DNA from: a virus
Strand: one strand, 5' to 3'
IMG/VR virus record: IMGVR_UViG_3300037189_021352
Location: 62,001 to 126,000 of that record
DNA length: 64,000 nt
Shown here one piece after another: positions 16,669 through 24,279 of the stretch (its first letter is position 1; each line of letters begins with the position of its first letter). The notes under the pieces are model-generated. The model was not told the origin of the DNA and searched no databases. It was given only the letters and a program-made list of their open reading frames with translations. The translations under genes were made by a program, and so were the position numbers.

Positions 16669-17096
16669 TGGCCACGGAAGAAAAATATGGTCATTGGATT
16701 TTAAATGACGAAATACAAATAAATGAAACTACTTTTGGGTTTATTTATGAAATTACTAATATTATAGAAAATAAAATATATATTGGTAAAAAACAGTGTA
16801 ATTCTAGAGTAAAAAGAAAACCCTTAAAAGGTAAAAAACGTAATAGAATAAGTTTTAAACAATCTGATTGGAAGACTTATACTAGCTCTTCAGAAAATGT
16901 TAATAATGATATAATTCGTCTGGGCAAAGAAAATTTTACATTTAAAATTATTAAAATTTGTTCTTGTAAATGGGAATTAGCTTACTATGAGGCTAAAATT
17001 CAATTTGAACGCAATGTTTTATTTGACAAAAATTATTACAACGGTATTATTAATCTTAGAATAGGATCTCCTCCTAAAAATCTTACTTTAACATGA
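16668..17096 (+). CDS. GIY-YIG nuclease-like protein
   Basis: 142 residues. The start FGFIYEITNIIENKIYIGKK corresponds to the GIY-YIG signature, here relaxed to FIYEI and IYIGK. DWKTYTSSS and LGKENFTFKII follow, where these nucleases have an Arg/Tyr-containing helix. AYYEAKIQFERNVLF supplies the conserved Glu region. Phage members include Seg-type homing nucleases and DNA-processing nucleases. The gene is coupled to its neighbours (TAATG before, ATGA after), which favours a resident gene over a free-standing homing insertion. Very AT-rich codon use. Confidence 0.7.
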   Translation: MATEEKYGHWILNDEIQINETTFGFIYEITNIIENKIYIGKKQCNSRVKRKPLKGKKRNRISFKQSDWKTYTSSSENVNNDIIRLGKENFTFKIIKICSCKWELAYYEAKIQFERNVLFDKNYYNGIINLRIGSPPKNLTLT

Positions 17097-17563
17097 AAAT
17101 AAAAGATTCTTTGGTTCTTTATCTTCCACAAAGAATTATAATTTTTCCGTTACATTTGTATTTAAATGTTTTAATGTCTAGAGTATTAAACAGATTACAT
17201 GAATGGGATCTTATTAAAGATAAAAAAATTTCAGGCAAAGAAAAATATTTTAATTTCTTTTTAGAAAAAGAAATATTAGACATTTTATTAGAAATAAAAC
17301 TAGTATATAAAAATTTAAATCTTAAAGTTTTTATTTTTTTAAAAGATAGTAATTTTTCAGAAACAAATTTATTATATATAGATTCAAAGAATCAAATTTT
17401 AAAAAAAATAATTTTAAAATTTAAAAAAATTTGTGGAAAATATTTTATATACAATCCAAATATTAATTTTAATTTTATACAAACAGAAAAAACTTTTAAA
17501 AATCTTAAATGTGGTGAACCCACAGGTGAAGAATTGGAATTTTTAATTAAATTAAAAGACTAA
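17093..17563 (+). CDS. Hypothetical protein, very AT-rich
   Basis: 156 residues, not recognised. It is rich in Lys, Ile, Leu, Asn and Phe (LLEIKLVYKNLNLKVFIFLK), with long A/T homopolymer runs in the DNA, more extreme than neighbouring genes. No transmembrane segment is convincing: the hydrophobic stretch LYLPQRIIIFPLHLYLNVLM near 10-29 could be amphipathic or membrane-associated. The start overlaps the stop of the nuclease gene by four bases (ATGA), so it should be translated with it. The C terminus ECG-like segment (LKCGEPTGEELEFL) is the best-looking folded part. Confidence 0.6.
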   Translation: MKIKDSLVLYLPQRIIIFPLHLYLNVLMSRVLNRLHEWDLIKDKKISGKEKYFNFFLEKEILDILLEIKLVYKNLNLKVFIFLKDSNFSETNLLYIDSKNQILKKIILKFKKICGKYFIYNPNINFNFIQTEKTFKNLKCGEPTGEELEFLIKLKD

Positions 17564-17564
17564 C

Positions 17565-18452
17565 ATGTCAGAAAAATATATAGTGTTTCACATAGACGGG
17601 GGAGTGGGTAAAAGTGTTTTAGCAACTGCTGTTTGTTCTTCTATCAAAAAAGCTCATCCGGAAAGAAAGATTATTGTCATAACAGCTTGGCCAGAAGTTT
17701 TTTTACACAATCCAGAAATTTATAGAGTATACAAAGCCGGAAATTTTGCTTATTTTTATGAAGATTTTATTAAAGACAAAGATTCTTTAATTTTCAGACT
17801 AGAACCCTATCACAGTAGTGATTTTATACACCAGAGTAAGTCTTTGATAGAAATATGGTGTGATTTATTTCAAATTCCTTGTATTTCTTTACAGCCTAAA
17901 CTTTTTTTAACTCAAAGAGAAATAATAAATGCTCAGAGTACTTTGAATACTAAGGATCCTATATTAATGATTCACCCATTTGGAGGTGGTGATAATGCTG
18001 AAAATTCTTACTCTTGGGCCAGAGATCTGCCACCAGTCTTGGCTCAGAATTTAGTTAATAAATTGCATAAAAATTTTGGTAAAGTATTACAAATTCGAAG
18101 AGATAAACAAATTGTGTTAGATAATACTGTAGGTGTATCAGATAGCCTGCGTAATATTTTTTGTTATGTACATTTATCTACAAGAGTAATAGCCATAGAC
18201 TCCATGATTCAACATATAGCAGCAGCCCTAAACAAGCCAGCTGCAGTCGGTTGGATAGCAAATTCACCTAAAGTATTTGGACATGAATTACATACCAATA
18301 TTCCACCTAGCCAACGTCCAGCTTTTAGACATTCTATAGATTCTTACTTAGAAGAACTGGATTGGACCGGAAAGAGACATTACGAATGTCCGTATGATGA
18401 TATTAATAATATCTTTAAAGAAGAAGAATTTTTAAAATACTGTGAATTATGA
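17565..18452 (+). CDS. GT9-like glycosyltransferase
   Basis: 295 residues. The N terminus IVFHIDGGVGKSVLATAV resembles a P-loop but is also the usual start of phage GT9/heptosyltransferase-like proteins, where the glycine loop contacts the nucleotide sugar. ILMIHPFGGG (about 130-139) and VIAIDSMIQHIAAALNKPA (about 208-226) match the GT9 donor site, including the S/D and His. A GT-B transferase acting on an unknown acceptor is most likely. A MinD/ParA-type ATPase is less likely because the rest has no switch motifs. It overlaps the next gene by four bases. Confidence 0.75.
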   Translation: MSEKYIVFHIDGGVGKSVLATAVCSSIKKAHPERKIIVITAWPEVFLHNPEIYRVYKAGNFAYFYEDFIKDKDSLIFRLEPYHSSDFIHQSKSLIEIWCDLFQIPCISLQPKLFLTQREIINAQSTLNTKDPILMIHPFGGGDNAENSYSWARDLPPVLAQNLVNKLHKNFGKVLQIRRDKQIVLDNTVGVSDSLRNIFCYVHLSTRVIAIDSMIQHIAAALNKPAAVGWIANSPKVFGHELHTNIPPSQRPAFRHSIDSYLEELDWTGKRHYECPYDDINNIFKEEEFLKYCEL

Positions 18453-18727
18453 ATGAAGACAATTTAAAACCAGATTCAGTTGAAACTATTATTAGTATAG
18501 GTCGTATTTTCTCAGAAAAAGATGACATGTGGATGCCGTGTCTTAAAGATGAAGCCTCTCACGACATAGATCCGGTGTGGGTTGCTGCAGTGATGTATCT
18601 AGTGTTAGATCGTTATGTTGGTTGTATACCAGATGAGAAGCAAATAGAATTTTATGAAACTACTTTAAAGATATTTGAAGCCATGAAAGAAAATGGAGCC
18701 AAGTTTATTTTAAAGGTCAATAAATAA
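18449..18727 (+). CDS. Hypothetical protein
   Basis: 92 residues, not recognised. It is acidic and appears all-helical, with DPVWVAAVMYLVLDRYVG as a hydrophobic helix and IEFYETTLKIFEAMKENG following. It has one Cys in WMPCLKDE. It starts within the stop of the GT9-like gene (ATGA). It is followed by an ATAAATA box and the next gene, so it is probably the last gene of that transcription unit. Confidence 0.65.
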   Translation: MNEDNLKPDSVETIISIGRIFSEKDDMWMPCLKDEASHDIDPVWVAAVMYLVLDRYVGCIPDEKQIEFYETTLKIFEAMKENGAKFILKVNK

Positions 18728-18728
18728 C

Positions 18729-18735
18729 ATAAATA
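18729..18735 (+). promoter_or_regulatory. Candidate late promoter (ATAAATA) for 18741
   Basis: ATAAATA followed by TC. It ends 5 bases before the ATG at 18741. If used as in T4, transcription would start at or very near the start codon, giving a nearly leaderless message. Confidence 0.45.
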
Positions 18736-18740
18736 TCTTC

Positions 18741-19445
18741 ATGGCCGCTTCTTTATTTCTACAAAATCTTATTAATGAACAAATTAATTTGTCAAAAAAC
18801 AAATTAAAATCTAAATTTAATCTTACCTTAGAAAGTATTTTATCAGAAGATGAAGTAGTACCCGGAACAATTTCTTCACCACCAAATGCATCTGCTGGTG
18901 GACCACCAGCCACACCACAAGCAAATCCAGTTACTCCAGAACCGGAAACAGACCTCCCGCCAATTAATGCAGATATAGAAATAAAATTATCTAGATTAGC
19001 AGCCTTAGCTCTACTGACGGATATACACAGAGTTTTGGATAAACATGAAGAATTAAGATCTGATGAAATTGTATTGTCTAAACTAAAAGATAGTGGAATT
19101 TCTGGCAAAGAGGATTGTTTAAAGGCTTTGCAGAAAATTTTAAAATTTGTTAAATTGGGTGATAATGAAGTGGGCTTTGATATAGATCAAGATTTTGTAA
19201 AGAAATTTGATCCTTCTTCAGAAGATGCTATAACTAATTTAATTCTTAAAGTATTGTTTATATCTAAAGATAAAATTCTTCAAAATAATGATTCTTTGAG
19301 AAGTGTGGTTGATGATATAGGTTCTTTGCAATCACAAATTAAACCTATAGAAAAATCAGACCCAGTGGCAGCTACAGATCTTGCTAAACAAATAGTTCAA
19401 AAAATAAATAATGATATTCTTCCGTCAGCAGACTTGACTATATAA
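18741..19445 (+). CDS. Hypothetical protein, candidate packaged head protein
   Basis: 234 residues, not recognised. The N terminus MAASLFLQNLINEQ is an amphipathic helix with I-N-E at 11-13, a candidate prohead-protease site. A Pro/Ala/Gly/Thr-rich linker follows (about 47-74), then a helical C-terminal domain (IEIKLSRLAALALLTDIHRV, LKALQKILKFVKLGD). This layout, with a short targeting helix, flexible linker and compact domain, is seen in phage internal head proteins. An ATAAATA box lies directly upstream. Function is an inference; no enzymatic motif is visible. Confidence 0.65.
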   Translation: MAASLFLQNLINEQINLSKNKLKSKFNLTLESILSEDEVVPGTISSPPNASAGGPPATPQANPVTPEPETDLPPINADIEIKLSRLAALALLTDIHRVLDKHEELRSDEIVLSKLKDSGISGKEDCLKALQKILKFVKLGDNEVGFDIDQDFVKKFDPSSEDAITNLILKVLFISKDKILQNNDSLRSVVDDIGSLQSQIKPIEKSDPVAATDLAKQIVQKINNDILPSADLTI

Positions 19446-19466
19446 AACATAAGACTAATATAGGTT

Positions 19467-19724
19467 ATGTCTGATACAGAATTTACACAAGAAGAAATTC
19501 AATTAATTATTGAATCGTTATTGTATTGTGCTTCTTCTGAAATCAATCATACAAAATATCACGAAGATATAACTAGGGTTATAGAACTTGCTGTGAAATT
19601 GCGCCTCAAACATCAGGACATTCCGTTAGATAATGTTTATTATTTCGATGGTAAAGTATTTACTTGTCCTTATGTAGATGAAATAAACAAATTCTTTCCG
19701 GAAATAAGATATACTGATTTATGA
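19467..19724 (+). CDS. Hypothetical protein
   Basis: 85 residues, not recognised. It appears mostly helical: EEIQLIIESLLYCASSEI, then VIELAVKLRLKHQD. The C terminus (VYYFDGKVFTCPYVDEINKF) looks like a small beta element. It has two Cys but no zinc pattern. Its stop overlaps the start of the P-loop kinase gene by four bases (ATGA), so the two are translationally coupled and may act together. Confidence 0.65.
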   Translation: MSDTEFTQEEIQLIIESLLYCASSEINHTKYHEDITRVIELAVKLRLKHQDIPLDNVYYFDGKVFTCPYVDEINKFFPEIRYTDL

Positions 19725-20353
19725 AAATTGCTGTAGTAGGAACTCAATGTATAGGTAAGTCTACTTTTATTAAAGACTTTCTCAAAAAATGGCCGATGTA
19801 TACCACGCCGGAAAAAACTTATAGAGATGCAGTTAAGGAAAAAAATATTTCCATTAATCGTGAAGGTACAGAAGAATCTCAGCAAATTATTTTAGATTTC
19901 TTGGTGGATCAAGCTTTGTCTTGTTCTAAATCTGAAAATGTTATATTTGATAGATGTGTATTAGATAATTTGGCTTATTCTTCTTGGTTGAATTTAAACA
20001 ATAAGGTTTCTGACAAATTTCTAGATCAGTCTAGAATTTTAGTAAGAGAAACTTTAAAGATGTTTGATATTATTTTCTTTCTTCCTATTACCAAGGTATC
20101 TCCAGTTGCTATAGTGGAAGATGGTGTGAGGGATATAGATCCTACTTACAGAGAAGAAATAGATAACATTTTCAAGGTCTTTGTTAAGTCTTATCAATCC
20201 GGAGATGGAAGAGTATTTCCTAAGGGTGATAGCCCTCCAATTATAGAAATATACGGGAGTCCGGAACAGCGCATTGCCTTGACCTCTATGTATATTACTG
20301 AAGAAGGCAAACCATACGGAGAAGAACAAAGTCTCATAACAGACATTTATTAG
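19721..20353 (+). CDS. AAA_28/NadR-type P-loop ATPase or kinase
   Basis: 210 residues. Walker A is GTQCIGKST (7-15). VIFDRCVLDNLAYSSW is the kinase DR-x-x-x-D region. DIIFFLPI and DGVRDIDPTYREEID match the lid/substrate part of AAA_28 proteins. The family includes NadR ribosylnicotinamide kinase-like and other small-molecule kinases; the substrate is not readable. A second member with the same lid motif (DGVRKVDIEYQQEVD) is at 37544, so the genome holds at least two paralogues. It overlaps the previous gene by four bases. Confidence 0.75.
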   Translation: MKIAVVGTQCIGKSTFIKDFLKKWPMYTTPEKTYRDAVKEKNISINREGTEESQQIILDFLVDQALSCSKSENVIFDRCVLDNLAYSSWLNLNNKVSDKFLDQSRILVRETLKMFDIIFFLPITKVSPVAIVEDGVRDIDPTYREEIDNIFKVFVKSYQSGDGRVFPKGDSPPIIEIYGSPEQRIALTSMYITEEGKPYGEEQSLITDIY

Positions 20354-20354
20354 A

Positions 20355-20361
20355 ATAAATA
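20355..20361 (+). promoter_or_regulatory. Candidate late promoter (ATAAATA) for 20368
   Basis: ATAAATA directly after the stop of the P-loop kinase gene, ending 6 bases before the ATG at 20368. Confidence 0.45.
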
Positions 20362-20367
20362 AATGAT

Positions 20368-21345
20368 ATGAGTTTATTTGAAGACCTTTATCAACAACAA
20401 TTAGAAGAAATGGCCCGTTCTACAGATGTGGCTGATTTTGGCGGCGTGCCAGAAGATTTTCCAAGCAAAGCCATTCCTAATAGAGGCACAGCCAATCGTT
20501 TTGGTAGACATCAAAATTCAGATGTTCAGCCATTCTTTCAAGCAGTTGTACAAGATTTTCTTTCTAGAGAAAATAAAAAAATTACATATGCAGAAGTTTC
20601 TACGGCTATTAAAAATATTTTGTTAAAAGGTAAAGATCGCGGCGGTATGGGAATGGGACCTACCTTTGCGGATAAATGGACTCAACATTTGTCTGATGTA
20701 TTGTTTAAATTACTAAAAAGTGTTAATGCAGCATCTAAAGCACCTAGCAGTAGTCCAGCAGAAGAAGATTCAGAAGACAAATCTCCAATTAATGTAGCTC
20801 CGGAAGTTCCAACATCTTCTGAAAAAGAAATTTCACCGGAAGAATCTGAAAAAGAAGCTGATCAAGATATTTCAGATAATGAAGCAGAAGAAGAGCCAGC
20901 AGAAGTTTCTAAACCAGAATCTGCTGAAGATGATCTAGAAGCCACAGCCGGATTAGATTTGAATCCAGAAGAGGAAGCTTTATTAGATGTTATTAAAAAT
21001 CTTGGTGGTAATGAAGTTACTAACAAACAAATTATAGCAGATCCATCCACTCCCTTTAAATTAAGAGATGATCCTTCTAAATTAAGGGAGGTACTAGGTA
21101 AAATGGCTAGAGAACACGGAGTTATTAGCCGAGGAGATACTGGATGGAATATTAAAGAAAAAGAATCTTCAGAAAATGGAGCTGTGTTTGATAGAGATGA
21201 AGATGGAGAAGATTATGGGGCCAAAGACACCATATCTCAATATGCTTCAAATTATGGTGAAAGACCTGAATTTGGATCTCAATTTGAAAGTTTTGACATT
21301 ATGAAAACTTTCGTAGATTCTTTTAAATCTAAAAGTCTTGAGTAA
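20368..21345 (+). CDS. Acidic linker protein with winged-helix-like C-terminal domain, candidate head protein
   Basis: 325 residues, not recognised. Residues 1-15 (MSLFEDLYQQQLEEM) form an amphipathic helix with L-E-E at 12-14, a possible prohead-protease site. Residues 45-125 look folded. A long Glu/Ser/Pro-rich segment follows (about 130-195). The C-terminal region EEEALLDVIKNLGGNE, LREVLGKMAREHGVISR has the spacing of a winged helix. It may be a DNA-associated internal head protein or a transcription-related factor. It has its own ATAAATA box and precedes primase. Confidence 0.6.
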   Translation: MSLFEDLYQQQLEEMARSTDVADFGGVPEDFPSKAIPNRGTANRFGRHQNSDVQPFFQAVVQDFLSRENKKITYAEVSTAIKNILLKGKDRGGMGMGPTFADKWTQHLSDVLFKLLKSVNAASKAPSSSPAEEDSEDKSPINVAPEVPTSSEKEISPEESEKEADQDISDNEAEEEPAEVSKPESAEDDLEATAGLDLNPEEEALLDVIKNLGGNEVTNKQIIADPSTPFKLRDDPSKLREVLGKMAREHGVISRGDTGWNIKEKESSENGAVFDRDEDGEDYGAKDTISQYASNYGERPEFGSQFESFDIMKTFVDSFKSKSLE

Positions 21346-21353
21346 CCCTTAAA

Positions 21354-21370
21354 TACTAGTTATACTAGTA
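21354..21370 (+). promoter_or_regulatory. Hairpin immediately upstream of gene 61
   Basis: A 7-bp perfect stem (21354-21360 with 21364-21370) and a 3-base loop, ending two bases before the primase ATG at 21373. No Shine-Dalgarno sequence is visible outside it. There is no T tract, so it is more likely a translation-control structure than a terminator, or it could be an operator because each arm contains ACTAGT. Confidence 0.5.
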
Positions 21371-21372
21371 AC

Positions 21373-22332
21373 ATGAGGCAGTTACCTGGAAGTTATGTTT
21401 TAAGTAAGTTTTATACACTAGCAGGGGAGCCTACTTTTCGTAAATTTGACGGAAATTATAATGCCTCTTGTCCTATTTGTCGTGAAGGTAAGAGCTGGTT
21501 GAAGAAAAAAAGACTTTATTTTTATCCGTCAACCAGCTCTTTTTATTGTTTTAATTGTAACAAATCTTGGAATGCCCTTAATTGGATAAGAGAATCCTCT
21601 AATCTTACGAAGGAAGAAATAGAATTAGAGGCATTTAGTGGTAGTTTATCTATTGATATCACAGATCATAATAAACAAGTCAAAAGTATGCGTAAGGAAA
21701 AACCTAATCTGCCACACGATTCGTTGAATTTAAATGATTTGCAGCAACGCAAGTACTACCAGCCTTCTACTTATTTTCAATTGGCCTTGGAGTATTTGGA
21801 AAAGAGAAGATTAAATACAGCTATTAATAAATCAGACAATTTTTATATAAGCTTGACAGATCATTTTCATAAAAATCGTCTTTGTATTCCTTATTATGAT
21901 AGAAATAAACAAGTAGTATTTTACCAAACCAGAAGTTTAGATGGTCAAGAACCTCGATATTTGAATAAAATTGGATATGATAAGACTGTTTTTGGTTTGG
22001 AAAGAATAAATCATCAATTAGATTATATTTTTCTTTTTGAAGGTCCTATGGATGCCATGTTTGTTAAAAACGGAGTTAGTTTGGCGGGGTTATCTTTAAC
22101 CAATATTCAAGAAAAACAACTAGCTGAATTTCCTTTTCATGAAAAAATATGGATTCTAGACAATCCTAAAGCAGATCAGGCAGCTAGGGAAAAGATTTTT
22201 ACATTAATAAATGCAAAACAAAAGGTATTCCGCTGGCCTCTGGATAAACCCTATAAAGATTTCAATGAATGGGCTGTAAAAGAGGAAATAGACGAAATAC
22301 CTTTAGATTTTATTTTAAATTCTTTATATTAA
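21373..22332 (+). CDS. 61: DNA primase gp61-like
   Basis: 319 residues; T4 gp61 is 342. It makes RNA primers for lagging-strand synthesis with the replicative helicase. An N-terminal zinc ribbon is formed by C33/C36 (ASCPIC) and C59/C62 (FYCFNC). The toprim core is visible as FLFEGPMDAMF (Glu and the first acidic group) and KIWILDNPKADQAAREK (the DxD equivalent, here DNPKAD). NRLCIPYYDRNKQVVFYQTR is the N-terminal part of the catalytic domain. Its stop overlaps the stop of the opposite-strand gene (TTAA). A hairpin lies just before the start. Confidence 0.9.
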   Translation: MRQLPGSYVLSKFYTLAGEPTFRKFDGNYNASCPICREGKSWLKKKRLYFYPSTSSFYCFNCNKSWNALNWIRESSNLTKEEIELEAFSGSLSIDITDHNKQVKSMRKEKPNLPHDSLNLNDLQQRKYYQPSTYFQLALEYLEKRRLNTAINKSDNFYISLTDHFHKNRLCIPYYDRNKQVVFYQTRSLDGQEPRYLNKIGYDKTVFGLERINHQLDYIFLFEGPMDAMFVKNGVSLAGLSLTNIQEKQLAEFPFHEKIWILDNPKADQAAREKIFTLINAKQKVFRWPLDKPYKDFNEWAVKEEIDEIPLDFILNSLY

Positions 22333-22877
22333 GACATCTTAGTTATGTCTGCATCTCTTTGTTTTTTAGGAGCCAGGTTAATAAATCCGTTTAATATTTC
22401 TCTTAATTTAGCCACTTCACCAGCAACACGAGTAATACCATCTGAAGTTTTACGAGTAATACCTCTCATTAAAGAACCTGGCCTATCCACTGCGGCTAGA
22501 GTTTTAGCCAAAGATTGACTTTGGGTGTCATTAATGAATTCTGTAAACTCTTCTAATTTTGCAGCCCATTTACCCATTTCAGAAATAGCATTGGCTGTAA
22601 TATTAGGATCTACTCCTTGCGTATCAAAATTGTCTTTAGGTGTTTCATCTTCTAAAGAACCTTGAAAATCTGTTTGATTTTGGTCTGGGGTAAAATCTTC
22701 TGGTGCTTTGGGCTCTATTCCTTCTTCTGCCTCTTTGACTAAGTGGGTAATAAAACTTCTAACAAAAGGAATGTAAGATTCATCACAACTACAAGATTGT
22801 TTGCTGGCTTTTAAGATTCTAGACACTTCTTTAGAAGATTTAGATTTATTTTTCTTAGTTTTCATTGAATTCTTCAT
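22329..22877 (-). CDS. Hypothetical protein, opposite strand
   Basis: 182 residues, not recognised. The N terminus is very basic (KTKKNKSKSSKEVSR), followed by CSCDESYIPFVRSFITHLVK, an acidic/Pro-rich linker, and a helical C-terminal half (GKWAAKLEEFTEFIND, VAGEVAKLREILNGFIN). It is the only minus-strand gene in this block. Its stop is interlocked with the primase stop as TTAA. Its start is 22 bases from the divergent queC start, and the 22-base gap includes an ATAAAT-like box reading toward this gene. It could be a regulator or head protein; no function is claimed. Confidence 0.65.
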   Translation of the reverse strand: MKNSMKTKKNKSKSSKEVSRILKASKQSCSCDESYIPFVRSFITHLVKEAEEGIEPKAPEDFTPDQNQTDFQGSLEDETPKDNFDTQGVDPNITANAISEMGKWAAKLEEFTEFINDTQSQSLAKTLAAVDRPGSLMRGITRKTSDGITRVAGEVAKLREILNGFINLAPKKQRDADITKMS

Positions 22878-22899
22878 GGATTTATAGTATATTTACCTT

Positions 22900-23643
22900 A
22901 TGGATAGTGCAAACAACGACAAGATTTGTGTAGTTTTATATAGTGGAGGCATGGATAGTACTGTAGTTTTGCATCATGCTTTAGCAAACTATAACAAGGT
23001 TTATGCCCTAGCTTTTGATTATGGACAGAGGAACATAAGAGAATTGACCGGAGCTGAAAATTACATCACAAATTATATTTTAAAATCTTCTTATGCAGAG
23101 AAATTAAAGTATTCTCGTATGCCCTTACCGGTAAAATTTTTAAATTTTAATTCTGCATTAACAGATGAGAATATAGAAGTGCCTAAAATGAAAGAGGTTA
23201 TTGGTGATCCACAAAATGTAGCGTATGTTCCAAATAGAAATATGATTTTTTTGTCCCTAGCGGTGGGCATGGCGGAAAGTGTCGGCGCGCCTGATGTTTT
23301 ATATGGAGCAGCCAAGGCTGACGACACTTCAGGTTTTTGGGATTGTACACCAGATTTTAGAAATTATCTTAACACTATTCTTTCTCTTAATCGTAGAAAT
23401 CGTATAGAGATTAAAACTCCTTTAATAGACAAAACAAAAAAAGAAATTATCGAATATGGTTTAGAATTGGGTGTAGAGTTTGGTTGGACAAGAACCTGTT
23501 ATACAGAACATGAAAATTCTTGCGGAGAATGTCCAAGTTGTTCGGCTCGAATTGCCGGTTGGTTACATACAGGTAAGATAGACCCATTGAAATATTCTAG
23601 AGAAATTGATTGGCAAAAATATAATTGTCAATCAATATACTAA
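22900..23643 (+). CDS. queC: QueC-like 7-cyano-7-deazaguanine synthase
   Basis: 247 residues. It converts CDG and ammonia to preQ0 using ATP. The PP-loop is SGGMDST (15-21). AFDYGQRNIREL (38-49) and AYVPNRN (108-114) are typical QueC motifs. The zinc site is C200, C208, C211 and C214 (CGECPSC). The protein looks complete. It lies immediately before a class II glutamine amidotransferase with only the stop and one codon between them, in the same frame. Together with QueE at 1995 this gives two steps of 7-deazaguanine synthesis; QueD and GTP cyclohydrolase are not in the window and may come from the host or elsewhere. Confidence 0.93.
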   Translation: MDSANNDKICVVLYSGGMDSTVVLHHALANYNKVYALAFDYGQRNIRELTGAENYITNYILKSSYAEKLKYSRMPLPVKFLNFNSALTDENIEVPKMKEVIGDPQNVAYVPNRNMIFLSLAVGMAESVGAPDVLYGAAKADDTSGFWDCTPDFRNYLNTILSLNRRNRIEIKTPLIDKTKKEIIEYGLELGVEFGWTRTCYTEHENSCGECPSCSARIAGWLHTGKIDPLKYSREIDWQKYNCQSIY

Positions 23644-23646
23644 TAT

Positions 23647-24279
23647 ATGTGTGGCATAGCAGCAGCTCCAACGTTTGAAAAGGCTTTTAATTTATACAGA
23701 TTAAATTTACATCGAGGCAGTTATTCTTCTGGCTTAATGTCTGTAGATACTAAGACAGGTGCTTATTTTATATATAAACAACAAAAAGCATTTGAAGAAA
23801 TAGAATCTTTGCTTTGGAAGATAGAACAAAGTAGAAATAATTTTGATTACTTTCTTTTTCATTCAAGAGCCCCCACCAACAGCACAGAAACACTATGGAC
23901 TGCAGAAACTACTCATCCTTTTGCATATGATAATTGTCATGTAGCCCACAATGGTATTATTACAAATTTTCAAGAACTTAATAAAGATTTGAATTTTAAT
24001 GTAGACACACAAATAATACCATACAATCTAATAAAGACATACAATATACAAGAAACATATTCCAACTTGCAAGGATTGCTTACTAGTTGGATAGTTTGGG
24101 GTAAAGATGTACATGTAATTAAAGCTGGTAGCTCTTTATGGATGGACAAAGATTCTTTTTCTTCTTCAAAATTTGAAGGTGCTCACTACATAGAGGAAGA
24201 CGGTGTAATATTTAATTATATTAATAATAAATTTGAAAAAAGTGGAACATTTCCTTATACAAGTACATATTTTATATGA
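23647..24279 (+). CDS. Stand-alone class II glutamine amidotransferase (Gat), probable Gat-QueC partner
   Basis: 210 residues, only the glutaminase domain. The nucleophile is C2 after Met removal (MCGIAAAP). HRGSYSSG (22-29), FHSRAPTNS (71-79, Arg for glutamine) and CHVAHNGIITN with the HNG at 101-103 (oxyanion hole) match N-terminal-nucleophile amidotransferases. No synthetase domain follows, unlike GlmS, PurF or AsnB. In Crenarchaeota and in phage 9g a Gat domain fused to QueC makes archaeosine from preQ0. Here the two are separate neighbouring genes in reverse order, which suggests ammonia delivery for a preQ0 or G+-type modification. The next gene overlaps its stop by four bases. Confidence 0.8.
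   Translation: MCGIAAAPTFEKAFNLYRLNLHRGSYSSGLMSVDTKTGAYFIYKQQKAFEEIESLLWKIEQSRNNFDYFLFHSRAPTNSTETLWTAETTHPFAYDNCHVAHNGIITNFQELNKDLNFNVDTQIIPYNLIKTYNIQETYSNLQGLLTSWIVWGKDVHVIKAGSSLWMDKDSFSSSKFEGAHYIEEDGVIFNYINNKFEKSGTFPYTSTYFI

Noticed and set aside
16668-17096. GIY-YIG gene as a free-standing homing insertion
   Set aside because: It overlaps both neighbours by 1-4 bases and is not inside a conserved gene, so it looks like part of the operon.
17565-17640. P-loop ATPase reading of the GGVGKSVLATA start
   Set aside because: The rest of the protein has a GT9-like donor site (IDSMIQHIAAALNKP) and no Walker B or switch motifs.
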